Shown: positions 54,228 to 61,946 of the stretch, piece after piece
How positions within the stretch are numbered: the stretch's first letter is position 1
Layout of the letters: each line of letters starts with the position of its first letter
Origin: Pseudomonadota bacterium
Lineage (GTDB): Bacteria > Pseudomonadota > Alphaproteobacteria > Rhizobiales > Hyphomicrobiaceae
NCBI GenBank assembly: GCA_023412805.1
Contig: JAEZRM010000065.1
Location: 35,886-99,885 of the forward strand
Direction: 5' to 3'
Length of the DNA stretch: 64,000 nucleotides
Translations under genes and position numbers: made by a program
Notes under the pieces: model-generated
What the model saw: the letters and a program-made list of their open reading frames with translations, nothing else
Databases searched by the model: none
What the model was told of the DNA's origin: nothing

Positions 54228-54367
54228 GGGTGGCGCCTATAGAGTTTTGCTAGGCGGATTCAGCCCACACTTGGAGATACGGCAAAGAGACCAATTAATA
54301 ATTTCGCGCCCTGAGGCCGTAGATAGCGGCCCATCACGGCAGCTCAGATATTAAAGGGATCGCCGCA

Positions 54368-55411
54368 GTGCAACTTTATCGTCTGTCTGATGGAAGCCTC
54401 ATTCCGATACCGCGTGGCCGAATAGCCAATGAAAACATGATTGAGGATTGGCTTGCGAGGCAGCCAGACCTCCTCGGCCTGGATATCCTTGTTATAGGAC
54501 GCCAGCTAGTCACCGAATTCGGCGGCCGCATCGATCTACTTGGAATGGATCCAGAAGGAAATCTCGTCATTGTAGAACTCAAAAGGGACAGAACACCACG
54601 CGAGATCGTCGCGCAAATCCTGGACTATGCGAGCTGGATTTCGACGCTATCGACGCGGGACGTGCACGAGATTGCACAAGATCATCTCAAGAATGGGCTG
54701 GAAAGCGCCTTTCGTATGCGTTTTGACAGTGCGCTTCCTCAAACACTGAACGAAACTCATACGATGGTCATCGTAGCCAGTTCATTCGACGCCTCATCAC
54801 AACGTATCGTCCGCTATCTCTCGGAAGAGCACGATATTGCCATTAACACTGCATTCTTTTCTGTCTTCGATGAGAATGGCGACCTAATGCTCGCTACCGA
54901 TTGGCTGCTCGATCAACAGGAAGTGATTGAAAGGTCGGAAACGCGAGTGCAGGCTCCCTGGAGCGGCCTATGGTATGTGAATATCGGCGAAGGACCGCAT
55001 CGAGCGTGGGAAGACATGAGGCGCTATGGATTTGTCTCCGCAGGCGGCGGAGAAAAGTGGTCCAAACCATTACAGCGTCTTCAGCCAGGTGATCCAATCG
55101 TCGCGTATCTTAGAGGAGCAGGCTACGTAGGCTACGGACGCGTCATCGCCCCCGCCATCATGGCCCGGGACTTCTTAATAGGTACGGGCTCAATTTTGGA
55201 GCAATCACTAGCGCAGCCTAACCTAGGTCACAATCAGAACGACCCAAAGATGGCCGAGTACTTGGTCGGCGTCGATTGGCAGAAAACTACAGCTGCGATT
55301 GATGCGAAGCGAATGGATGGCATGTTCGCCAACCAAAACATCGTCTGCAAGCTGCGCGATCCAAAAACAATTGATTTCTTAAGAGTGCAATTCGGCGCTC
55401 GTGTCGAGTAA
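54368..55411 (+). CDS. PD-(D/E)XK nuclease (NucS/DUF91-like) with C-terminal EVE/PUA-like domain
   Basis: 347 residues. The N-terminal domain follows the RecB-type nuclease pattern: Glu26 (NMIEDWLARQPDLL), Asp56 (GGRIDLLGMD), Glu70-x-Lys72 (LVIVELKRD) and Gln83-x3-Tyr87 (AQILDYASW). Residues ~197-345 (WYVNIGEGPHRAWEDMRRYGFVSAGGGEKW, QPGDPIVAYLRGAGYVGYGRVI) have the WxV opening and mixed-strand pattern of EVE/PUA-like modified-base readers. Base composition is visibly more AT-rich than the flanks. A DNA-damage or restriction-like role is inferred; no methyltransferase is adjacent. Confidence 0.6.
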   Translation: MQLYRLSDGSLIPIPRGRIANENMIEDWLARQPDLLGLDILVIGRQLVTEFGGRIDLLGMDPEGNLVIVELKRDRTPREIVAQILDYASWISTLSTRDVHEIAQDHLKNGLESAFRMRFDSALPQTLNETHTMVIVASSFDASSQRIVRYLSEEHDIAINTAFFSVFDENGDLMLATDWLLDQQEVIERSETRVQAPWSGLWYVNIGEGPHRAWEDMRRYGFVSAGGGEKWSKPLQRLQPGDPIVAYLRGAGYVGYGRVIAPAIMARDFLIGTGSILEQSLAQPNLGHNQNDPKMAEYLVGVDWQKTTAAIDAKRMDGMFANQNIVCKLRDPKTIDFLRVQFGARVE

Positions 55412-55559
55412 GGCCTACCGGCAAACCCTGGATGGGATTGGGCCAAGGACCAAGCTGCCGCAAATGTTGTCATCACGCCCCCCGGAACCCCTCCCCTCCT
55501 CCGCCCGTTGCTCGTGATCGCGCCCGCCCCTGCGCGCGCAGCAACGACCGGAGACTGCC

Positions 55560-56045
55560 ATGTCCCGCGTCTTTCCACTCGCCTGCCTGCTGCTGGTTGG
55601 CATCGCCATGGCGCTGTCGCTCGCGCACGTCGCGGAGCTGCCGGGTAAAATGCGGCTCGACCGCGAGACCTATCTGGCCGTTCAGCAGATCTACTATCCG
55701 GGCTTCACGATCGGCGGCATTGCGGAGCCGCTCGGCGCGCTCGCTGTCCTCACGCTGTTGATCCTCACGCCGCTGCCGGGCGTGCGCTTGTGGTGGGCGG
55801 TGCTGGCGCTCGGCTGTCTCGTCGGGATGCAGCTCGTCTTCTGGTTTGTCACGCAGCCCGTGAATGCCGCCTGGACGCGCGACATGAACCTGCAAGGACT
55901 CGGCGGGCTGTTCTTCTCGCTCTTCCCCGTCGAGATCAGCGGCGACTGGACCCGGCTCCGCGATATCTGGGAATACTCGCACGCGTCGCGCGCGTTGCTC
56001 GGCATGATCGCCTTCCTGAGCATCGCCCGCGCGATCATGGCGTGA
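55560..56045 (+). CDS. DUF1772-like integral membrane protein
   Basis: 161 residues with four hydrophobic helices. The pattern AHVAELPGKMRLDRETYLAVQQIYYPGF and the late SHASRALLGMIAFL resembles the DUF1772/anthrone-oxygenase-like membrane family. Ligand or substrate not known. Start ATG 55560 lies 146 bp after the nuclease gene, where composition returns to high GC. Confidence 0.6.
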   Translation: MSRVFPLACLLLVGIAMALSLAHVAELPGKMRLDRETYLAVQQIYYPGFTIGGIAEPLGALAVLTLLILTPLPGVRLWWAVLALGCLVGMQLVFWFVTQPVNAAWTRDMNLQGLGGLFFSLFPVEISGDWTRLRDIWEYSHASRALLGMIAFLSIARAIMA

Positions 56046-56050
56046 GCCCC

Positions 56051-57439
56051 CTACTCCGCCGCCCTCACCTCCGCACCCCGCCGCCCTCTCCCAACCCCAT
56101 CCAACCTCTGCCCCACGAGATCGATGGCGGATCGCAAAATGTAATACTGGTCCGCGAACCAGATCGGCAGGGGGATGTTGCGCACGGCCTCGTCGATCAC
56201 GTCGAGCTCGGCGCGGTGCAGCTCGATATCCTGCGGGGCCGAGCGCTCGGCGAGCACGGCCTCCAGCGCCTTGAGACGCCCATACCAGTAGATGAGGCGG
56301 CGGCGGATCTGCCAGCGATAGAGCGCCGGCACGCCCTTCACCAGCGGGATCATCACACCGATGAGCGGCAGCAGCAGCACGGTCATGCGCTCGATCCAGT
56401 TCGCGAACCAGAAGGGGAGCGTGCGGTTCAGCCAGTTCGGCCCGGCGCGGTAGGCGCGCTCGGCATCCGCCGACATTTCAAGCTCGGGATCCTGCGCCTT
56501 GGGAAACTCGCCCACCTCATGAAAGAGCCCGCCCGGCGCGTGGACGGTCTTCGCCGCCTCGACGAGCAGCGCGACGAGCGCGGGGTGCAGATCCTGGTGG
56601 GCGGCGAGCACGGCAACGGGCGCCACCATCTCGACGTCGGCCGGCGGCTGGTTCGTCGCGAGATCGATTGCGCCCTTCGGCAGCACGATGCGCGTGAGAT
56701 AGCGCAGGTTGCGCGTGTAGGCCTCGGCGTGCGTGAGGCTCATGAGGCGCACGCCCGGCGCGCGCAGCAGCTCCTGGATGAGCGTCGCGTTTGGCCCCGA
56801 CGTGAAGAATGCGACATCGGCCTCGCCACGCACGAGCATGTCGGCTCCTTCTTGCGCCGGCGAGGTGATGAACGTCGCGGCCTTGTCGTCGATGCCGTTG
56901 AGGGCGAGCAATCGGAGCGCGAGCGCGCGCGTACCGCTGCCCTCGCCGCCGACGATGATGCGCTTGCCGCGGATGTCCGTGAGGCGGTCGAGGGTCGCCT
57001 CGCCGCGGTAGAAGATCCACATGGGCTCGAGATAGAGCCGCCCGAGCGAACGCAGCTCCGGGCTTTCCTGGCGATTCGTCGTGCCGCCCTGGAGAAGTGC
57101 CACTTGCACGCCCGCGGCGGGGTTCTTCAGCAGCGCCACGTTTGCGGCCGAGCCCGCCGTCGCCTCGACATCGAGGCCGACGCGCGACTGTGCCAGAATG
57201 CCGGCGTACTGCTCGCCATAGGCGTAGTAGGCGCCGGAAAGGCCGCCCGTCGCGATCGCAATGCGGCTCGGCGGCGCCTGCTGGACGAAGAGTGAAGCAA
57301 ACCAGAAGCTCGCGACGATCAGGGCCAGAACCGGCCCGAAGATCAGTAAGCGTTCGCGGAACTTGGCGGCGGTAATCTCCCGAAGGCGCTGGCGCAGCGC
57401 CAGATTGAACATTTCTTGATTTCTTTCCGTGTCGTTCAT
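56051..57439 (-). CDS. TAXI-family solute-binding protein with membrane anchors
   Basis: 462 residues from ATG 57439 (MNDTERNQ). An N-terminal membrane helix (LLIFGPVLALIVASFWFASLF), a TAXI-type binding domain (RIAIATGGLSGAYYAYGEQYAGIL, AGVQVALLQGGTTN, GGEGSGTRALALRLLALNG), and a C-terminal membrane helix (MTVLLLPLIGVMIPLVKG) followed by a cytosolic helical tail. TRAP membrane subunits are absent here. It may be an anchored sensor or transport component. Confidence 0.8.
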   Translation of the reverse strand: MNDTERNQEMFNLALRQRLREITAAKFRERLLIFGPVLALIVASFWFASLFVQQAPPSRIAIATGGLSGAYYAYGEQYAGILAQSRVGLDVEATAGSAANVALLKNPAAGVQVALLQGGTTNRQESPELRSLGRLYLEPMWIFYRGEATLDRLTDIRGKRIIVGGEGSGTRALALRLLALNGIDDKAATFITSPAQEGADMLVRGEADVAFFTSGPNATLIQELLRAPGVRLMSLTHAEAYTRNLRYLTRIVLPKGAIDLATNQPPADVEMVAPVAVLAAHQDLHPALVALLVEAAKTVHAPGGLFHEVGEFPKAQDPELEMSADAERAYRAGPNWLNRTLPFWFANWIERMTVLLLPLIGVMIPLVKGVPALYRWQIRRRLIYWYGRLKALEAVLAERSAPQDIELHRAELDVIDEAVRNIPLPIWFADQYYILRSAIDLVGQRLDGVGRGRRGAEVRAAE

Positions 57440-57581
57440 GCGCTCGTGACCGTCGCGCAGGGCGCCGGCCCGACTTGCACCCCGCAAAGCCGGCGGCCAG
57501 GGTTAACGGCATAAGACGATCAGCTCAAGGCTGGTTGCACTCGATCAGCGCAGCCTCGGGCTCGGCACTTGCTTGAGACAC

Positions 57582-57610
57582 TTGCTAGGCTGGCGGGCCT
57601 CAACTATAAC
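57582..57610 (+). promoter_or_regulatory. Sigma70-type promoter for rpmI-rplT-pheS
   Basis: TTGCTA at 57582-57587, 17-bp spacer, TATAAC at 57605-57610. The start codon of rpmI is 123 nt downstream, and the leader contains a GATGCTTTGCATC hairpin (57656-57668). infC is not upstream, so this unit has its own promoter. Confidence 0.6.
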
Positions 57611-57732
57611 CCCGCTCGTTCGAGCCGCCCGGCGGGGCATGCCGTGGCGGCTTTCGATGCTTTGCATCATCGCCTGCATTTCGCGGGCTCGCGCGAAGAA
57701 ATTCGCGTAGAATCAATACAGTGGAGAGCCAA

Positions 57733-57933
57733 ATGCCCAAGATGAAGACCAAGAGCGGCGCCAAGAAGCGCTTCAAGATCACGGGTACGGGCAAGGTTCT
57801 TGCCGCGGCCCAGGGCAAGCGTCACGGCATGATCAAGCGGACGGCCAAGTTCATCCGCTCGGCCCGTGGCACCATGACCCTCAACGACAGCGACGCCGGC
57901 ATCGTCAAGAAGTACATGCCCTATCACCGCTGA
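57733..57933 (+). CDS. rpmI: 50S ribosomal protein L35
   Basis: 66 residues: MPKMKTKSGAKKRFKITGTGKVL, then the basic GKRHGMIKRTAKFIRSARGT and the ending KKYMPYHR. ATG 57733 chosen; four residues upstream in frame are not family-like. Heads the rpmI-rplT-pheS unit, with infC absent. Confidence 0.95.
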   Translation: MPKMKTKSGAKKRFKITGTGKVLAAAQGKRHGMIKRTAKFIRSARGTMTLNDSDAGIVKKYMPYHR

Positions 57934-57986
57934 CCCTTTGTCAGCCGCTGTCCAATCCAAGATCCTGAAGCTCAAGGAGAATTCCC

Positions 57987-58364
57987 ATGGCCCGCGTCAA
58001 GCGTGGCGTGACCGCTCACGCAAAGCACCGCAAAGTCCTGAACGCCGCCAAAGGCTACTATGGCCGGCGCAAGAACACGATCCGCATCGCCAAGCAGGCT
58101 GTCGAGAAGGCCCTGCAGTACGGCTATCGCGATCGCAAGCGCAAGAAGCGCACGTTCCGCGCGCTCTGGATCCAGCGCATCAATGCCGCCGCCCGCGAGC
58201 ACGGCATGACCTACGGCAACTTCATCCATGGTCTGTCGGTCGCCGGTATCCTCGTAGACCGCAAGGTGCTGGCCGATGTCGCGGTGAAGGACCCGGCAGG
58301 CTTCAAGGCGCTCGTCGAGCAGGCGCAGTCGGCCGTCGCCCAAGGCGCTGCGAAGGCCGCGTAA
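57987..58364 (+). CDS. rplT: 50S ribosomal protein L20
   Basis: 125 residues: MARVKRGVTAHAKHRKVLNAAKGYYGRRKNTIRIAKQAVEKA, LWIQRINAAAREHGMTYGNFIHGL. Needed for early 50S assembly and, in other bacteria, autoregulating its own operon by binding the leader. Slightly Ala-rich C-terminal tail. 53 bp after rpmI, 31 bp before pheS. Confidence 0.95.
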   Translation: MARVKRGVTAHAKHRKVLNAAKGYYGRRKNTIRIAKQAVEKALQYGYRDRKRKKRTFRALWIQRINAAAREHGMTYGNFIHGLSVAGILVDRKVLADVAVKDPAGFKALVEQAQSAVAQGAAKAA

Positions 58365-58395
58365 GTCTCGTTAGCTCAACAGCACGAGGCTCGCC

Positions 58396-59463
58396 ATGAC
58401 CGCCGACCTCAACACCCTCGAAGCCGAGCTGATCGGCGAGATCTCGCGCGCCGATAACCTCGGCGCCATCGAGCAGGTGCGCATCGGCGCGCTCGGCAAG
58501 AAGGGCCGCGTGTCCGAGCTGATGAGTCAGCTCGGCAAGATGGCGCCCGAGGAGCGCAAATCCTTCGGCGCGGCGGTCAATCAGCTCAAGACCAAGGTTG
58601 CCGATGCCCTCGAGAGCCGCAAGGCCGTGCTCGAGGAAGCAGCACTGTCAGCACGCCTCGCCAATGAGCGCGCCGACGTCACGCTGCCAGTGCGGCTCGG
58701 GCCCCAGGCCGAGGGCCGCATTCATCCCGTCAGCCAGGTCTGGGACGAGGTCACGGAAATCTTCGCCGACATGGGTTTCGCCGTCGCCGAAGGCCCGGAT
58801 ATCGAAACCGACGATCTCAACTTCACCAAGCTCAACATCCCGCCCGAACATCCCGCGCGCCAGGAGCACGACACGTTCTACCTGAGCCCGCGCGCCGATG
58901 GCTCACGCATGGTTCTACGCACGCACACGAGCCCCGTGCAGATCCGCACGATGCTGAGCCAGAAGCCGCCCATCCGCATCATCGCGCCGGGCCGCGTCTA
59001 TCGCTCCGACAGCGACCAGACGCATACGCCGATGTTCCATCAGATCGAAGGCCTCGTCATCGACGAGGAAACGCACCTCGGTCATCTGAAGTGGTGCCTC
59101 GAGGAGTTCTGCAAGGCCTTCTTCGAGGTGGACGAAGTGAAAATGCGCTTCCGCGCTTCGCACTTCCCCTTCACCGAACCATCCATGGAAGTGGACGTCG
59201 ATGCCGCTGCGATCGGCAAGCCGGGCCGCTGGCTCGAAATCCTCGGCTCGGGCATGGTGCACCCTAACGTGATCCGCGCGTGCGGGCTCGATCCCGAGAA
59301 GTATCAGGGCTTTGCCTTCGGCATGGGCCTCGATCGCATCACCATGCTCAAGTACGGCATTCCCGATCTGCGCGACATGTTCAACGCGGACATGCGCTGG
59401 CTCCGCCATTACGGCTTCCTGCCGTTCGACGTGCCGACGCTCGCGGGTGGTGTATCGAGCTGA
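58396..59463 (+). CDS. pheS: Phenylalanine-tRNA ligase alpha subunit
   Basis: 355 residues. Class II synthetase: N-terminal coiled coil (EAELIGEISRADNLGAIEQVRIG), then motif 1/2 (SQVWDEVTEIFADMGFAV, TLRTHTSPVQIR / PGRVYRSDSDQTHTPMFHQIEGLV) and motif 3 (GFAFGMGLDRITMLKYGI). Charges tRNA-Phe with PheT. pheT does not follow: a repeat element and a RidA gene on the other strand come next. Confidence 0.96.
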   Translation: MTADLNTLEAELIGEISRADNLGAIEQVRIGALGKKGRVSELMSQLGKMAPEERKSFGAAVNQLKTKVADALESRKAVLEEAALSARLANERADVTLPVRLGPQAEGRIHPVSQVWDEVTEIFADMGFAVAEGPDIETDDLNFTKLNIPPEHPARQEHDTFYLSPRADGSRMVLRTHTSPVQIRTMLSQKPPIRIIAPGRVYRSDSDQTHTPMFHQIEGLVIDEETHLGHLKWCLEEFCKAFFEVDEVKMRFRASHFPFTEPSMEVDVDAAAIGKPGRWLEILGSGMVHPNVIRACGLDPEKYQGFAFGMGLDRITMLKYGIPDLRDMFNADMRWLRHYGFLPFDVPTLAGGVSS

Positions 59464-59547
59464 GTAGTCGCTTCGCGAGTGGGGACTAAGTCCCCACACC
59501 CCAATCGGGAGGGGACACCCTCCCGAACCCACCCGCTTTTTATGAGT
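59464..59547. repeat. Dispersed intergenic repeat copy after pheS
   Basis: Minus-strand reading from 59547: ACTCATAAAAAGCGGGTGGG, TTCGGGAGGGTGTCCCCTCC, TTGGGGTGTGGGG followed by CTTAGTCCCC closing a palindrome, then CTCGCGAAGCG. Starts directly after the pheS stop. Confidence 0.65.
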
Positions 59548-59559
59548 TGTTCGCGCCGC

Positions 59560-59958
59560 TCAATTCGCTGCAGGAATGCGCGCGATCACTTTGATCTCGA
59601 AGTCGAAGCCCGCAAGCCAATTGACGCCGACCGCCGTGATGTTCGTATAGGGCGGGTCCCCGAAGGCTTTGTTGCGCACAGGCAAGACGGTTTCCAGCTG
59701 GTTCTCCGGATCCGTCATGAAGATCGTCACGTCCACGATATCATCGAACGTGCAGCCCGCTGCCTTCAGCACGGCGGCGAGATTATCGAAAGCAAGCTGG
59801 ACCTGCTTCTCGTAGTCCGGCTCCGGCGAGCCATCGGGACGGCTGCCGACCTGCCCAGAGACAAAAAGCAGATCGCCGGATCGTATAGCCGCCGAATAGC
59901 GGTGCTTCTCGTAAAGCGCATGGCGCCCTTCAGGAAAAATCGCGTCGCGTTTGGACAT
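59560..59958 (-). CDS. RidA-family protein
   Basis: 132 residues from ATG 59958. Rid fold: YSAAIRSGDLLFVSGQVGSRPDG, QVQLAFDNLAAVLKAAGCTFDDIVDVTIFM, and VGVNWLAGFDFEIKVIARIP. The arginine that binds the carboxylate of enamine substrates in RidA is not evident near the end (KVIARIPA retains Arg). Possible reactive-enamine deaminase; monocistronic. Confidence 0.8.
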   Translation of the reverse strand: MSKRDAIFPEGRHALYEKHRYSAAIRSGDLLFVSGQVGSRPDGSPEPDYEKQVQLAFDNLAAVLKAAGCTFDDIVDVTIFMTDPENQLETVLPVRNKAFGDPPYTNITAVGVNWLAGFDFEIKVIARIPAAN

Positions 59959-60323
59959 TCGGTACTCCCATAGCCACTGGAGCTGATCTTGGTGGCATAT
60001 GGGGGCGTGGCTGGCTCAGGCAAGAACTGGGAGGAGCTGGATGCTCTCTGCATGGCCGCCGCGGGCGTAGCACGCCGCCAGAAGGCGATAGCACCCCTTC
60101 CCGGCAGCCCGCTGCCCCCAAGTTGACGCAAGTGCGTGCCCAGATACCCGGCAAAATGCCATCCGAATGGGGATCAACGCGCTTGTGACCGCACTGAAGC
60201 CGTGCGGACGTTGACAGGTAGCAGATCCGGCGGGATGGATGTTTCAGGCATCAACGGATAGCCCGCCGCGCTCAGCGATGCGGGAAATTCAGTCGTGCGA
60301 TCAACTGCGAGGCAAGAACGACC
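59959..60323. other. Intergenic region RidA-degP
   Basis: 365 bp without a convincing gene or a clear promoter consensus. A TTGACAG at 60210 could belong to the degP promoter. Nothing else is supported. Confidence 0.35.
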
Positions 60324-61820
60324 ATGCTGGTCACGTCGATGAGTGAAGCCCGCCGCCGTACTGCGCGAAGCACGACGCTTCGCCGCCTCTCCGTCGGCCT
60401 GCTCGGCGCGCTGGTCATGACCGTCGTCGTACCGGTCATCGAGGCGACCGCTCGGAGCGGGCCGCAATCGGTCGCGCCGCTCGCGGAACGCCTGATCAAT
60501 GCGGTCGTCAACATCTCGACCAGCCAGAGCGTGAAGGGCAAGCAGAGCGGCGTGCCGCTTCCCTCGGTTCCCAAGGGCTCGCCCTTCGAGCAGTTCTTCG
60601 AGGATTTCTTCGACCGCAAGGGCAAGCCGGATGATGGCCGAAAGGTCTCCTCGCTCGGCTCCGGTTTCATCATCGACGGGCGCGAAGGTCTGATCGTCAC
60701 GAACAACCACGTCATCGAGGGTGCCGACGAGATCGTCATCAACTTCCACGACGGCTCGAAGCTCAAGGTCGACCGCGTGGTCGGCAAGGACACCAAGACC
60801 GATCTCGCGCTGCTCAAGGTGACACCGAAGAAGCCACTTCCCGAGGTTGCTTTCGGCAGCTCGAACGACCTCAAGGTCGGCGACTGGGTCATGGCGATCG
60901 GCAATCCCTTCGGGCTCGGAGGATCGGTGACCGTCGGCATCATCTCAGCGAAGCAGCGCGATATCAGCTCGGGGCCCTATGACGAGTATCTGCAGACGGA
61001 TGCCTCCATCAACAAGGGCAATTCGGGCGGACCGCTCTTCAACATGGACGGCATGGTCATCGGCGTGAACACGGCGATCATCTCGCCGACAGGCGGTTCG
61101 GTCGGCATCAGCTTCGCCGTGCCTTCCGACGCGGCCTTGTCCGTGGTGGAGCAGCTCCGCCAATTCGGTGAGACGCGGCGCGGCTGGCTCGGCGTGCGCA
61201 TCAAGAGCATCACGGAGGACGTCGCCGAGACGCTTGGCGTCAAGGAGAACTCCGGCGCGCTCATTTCCTCGGTCACGGCCGACAGCCCGGCACAGAAGGC
61301 AGGCATCGAAGCCGGTGACGTGGTCGTGCGCTTCGATGGCCGCGAGGTCACGACAACGCGCGGTCTGCCGCGCCTCGTCTCGCAGACGCCCGTCGGCAAG
61401 ACAGTCGATGTCGAAGTTCTGCGCAAAGGCGAGCGCCGTACCCTCAAGGTGACTGTTGCGCGCCTCATGGAGGATGAAGCCGCGCAGCAGAAGCCACCGA
61501 TTGATAGCACACCACCGCAGAGCGGACGGCTGATCGGTCTTGCGCTGGCGCCGCTCGATGACGACCTGCGCAAGCAGCACGGCCTCGATGCCAAGACGAA
61601 AGGCGTCGTGGTGACGGAAGTCGACCCTCAGAGCCCCGCAGCCAAACGCGGCATCAAGGTCGGTGACGTCATCGTCGAAGCCGGACCGGACGCGGTCGCC
61701 TCCGTGGCCGACGTTGCAGCCGGCATCGAAAAAATACGCAAGGCTGGCCGCAAGGCTGTGCTGCTGCGGGTCGAGGATGCCAAGGGCGAGCTGCGTTTCG
61801 TCGCGGTGCCTATCGAATAG
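60324..61820 (+). CDS. degP: DegP/HtrA-type periplasmic serine protease
   Basis: 498 residues. N-terminal basic segment plus hydrophobic helix (LRRLSVGLLGALVMTVVVPVI) as signal/anchor. Trypsin-like triad His129 (NNHVIEG), Asp160 (KTDLALLKV), Ser234 (KGNSGGPLF). Two PDZ domains follow (about 285-380, beginning RRGWLGVRIKSITED; and about 400-490, RLIGLALAPLDDDL). Degrades misfolded envelope proteins. A terminator and PhoX-like gene follow. Confidence 0.93.
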   Translation: MLVTSMSEARRRTARSTTLRRLSVGLLGALVMTVVVPVIEATARSGPQSVAPLAERLINAVVNISTSQSVKGKQSGVPLPSVPKGSPFEQFFEDFFDRKGKPDDGRKVSSLGSGFIIDGREGLIVTNNHVIEGADEIVINFHDGSKLKVDRVVGKDTKTDLALLKVTPKKPLPEVAFGSSNDLKVGDWVMAIGNPFGLGGSVTVGIISAKQRDISSGPYDEYLQTDASINKGNSGGPLFNMDGMVIGVNTAIISPTGGSVGISFAVPSDAALSVVEQLRQFGETRRGWLGVRIKSITEDVAETLGVKENSGALISSVTADSPAQKAGIEAGDVVVRFDGREVTTTRGLPRLVSQTPVGKTVDVEVLRKGERRTLKVTVARLMEDEAAQQKPPIDSTPPQSGRLIGLALAPLDDDLRKQHGLDAKTKGVVVTEVDPQSPAAKRGIKVGDVIVEAGPDAVASVADVAAGIEKIRKAGRKAVLLRVEDAKGELRFVAVPIE

Positions 61821-61833
61821 TCGGCGACACGCG

Positions 61834-61865
61834 CCCCTCTCTTCGCGTGCAGGAGAGGGGAATTT
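61834..61865 (+). terminator. Rho-independent terminator candidate after degP
   Basis: CCCCTCTC (61834-61841) and GAGAGGGG (61853-61860) with an 11-nt loop, followed by AATTT. Lies 13 bp after the degP stop. The arms recall the larger CCCCTCTCCCC palindrome at the right window edge, so it may be part of a repeat family. Confidence 0.5.
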
Positions 61866-61946
61866 GCGCCGCTGTCACAAATCCCGTGCCATAGCTCAGT
61901 CATCCTGATCGGGGCCGCCGCCGGCCTGACTACGCGGGACAGCACG

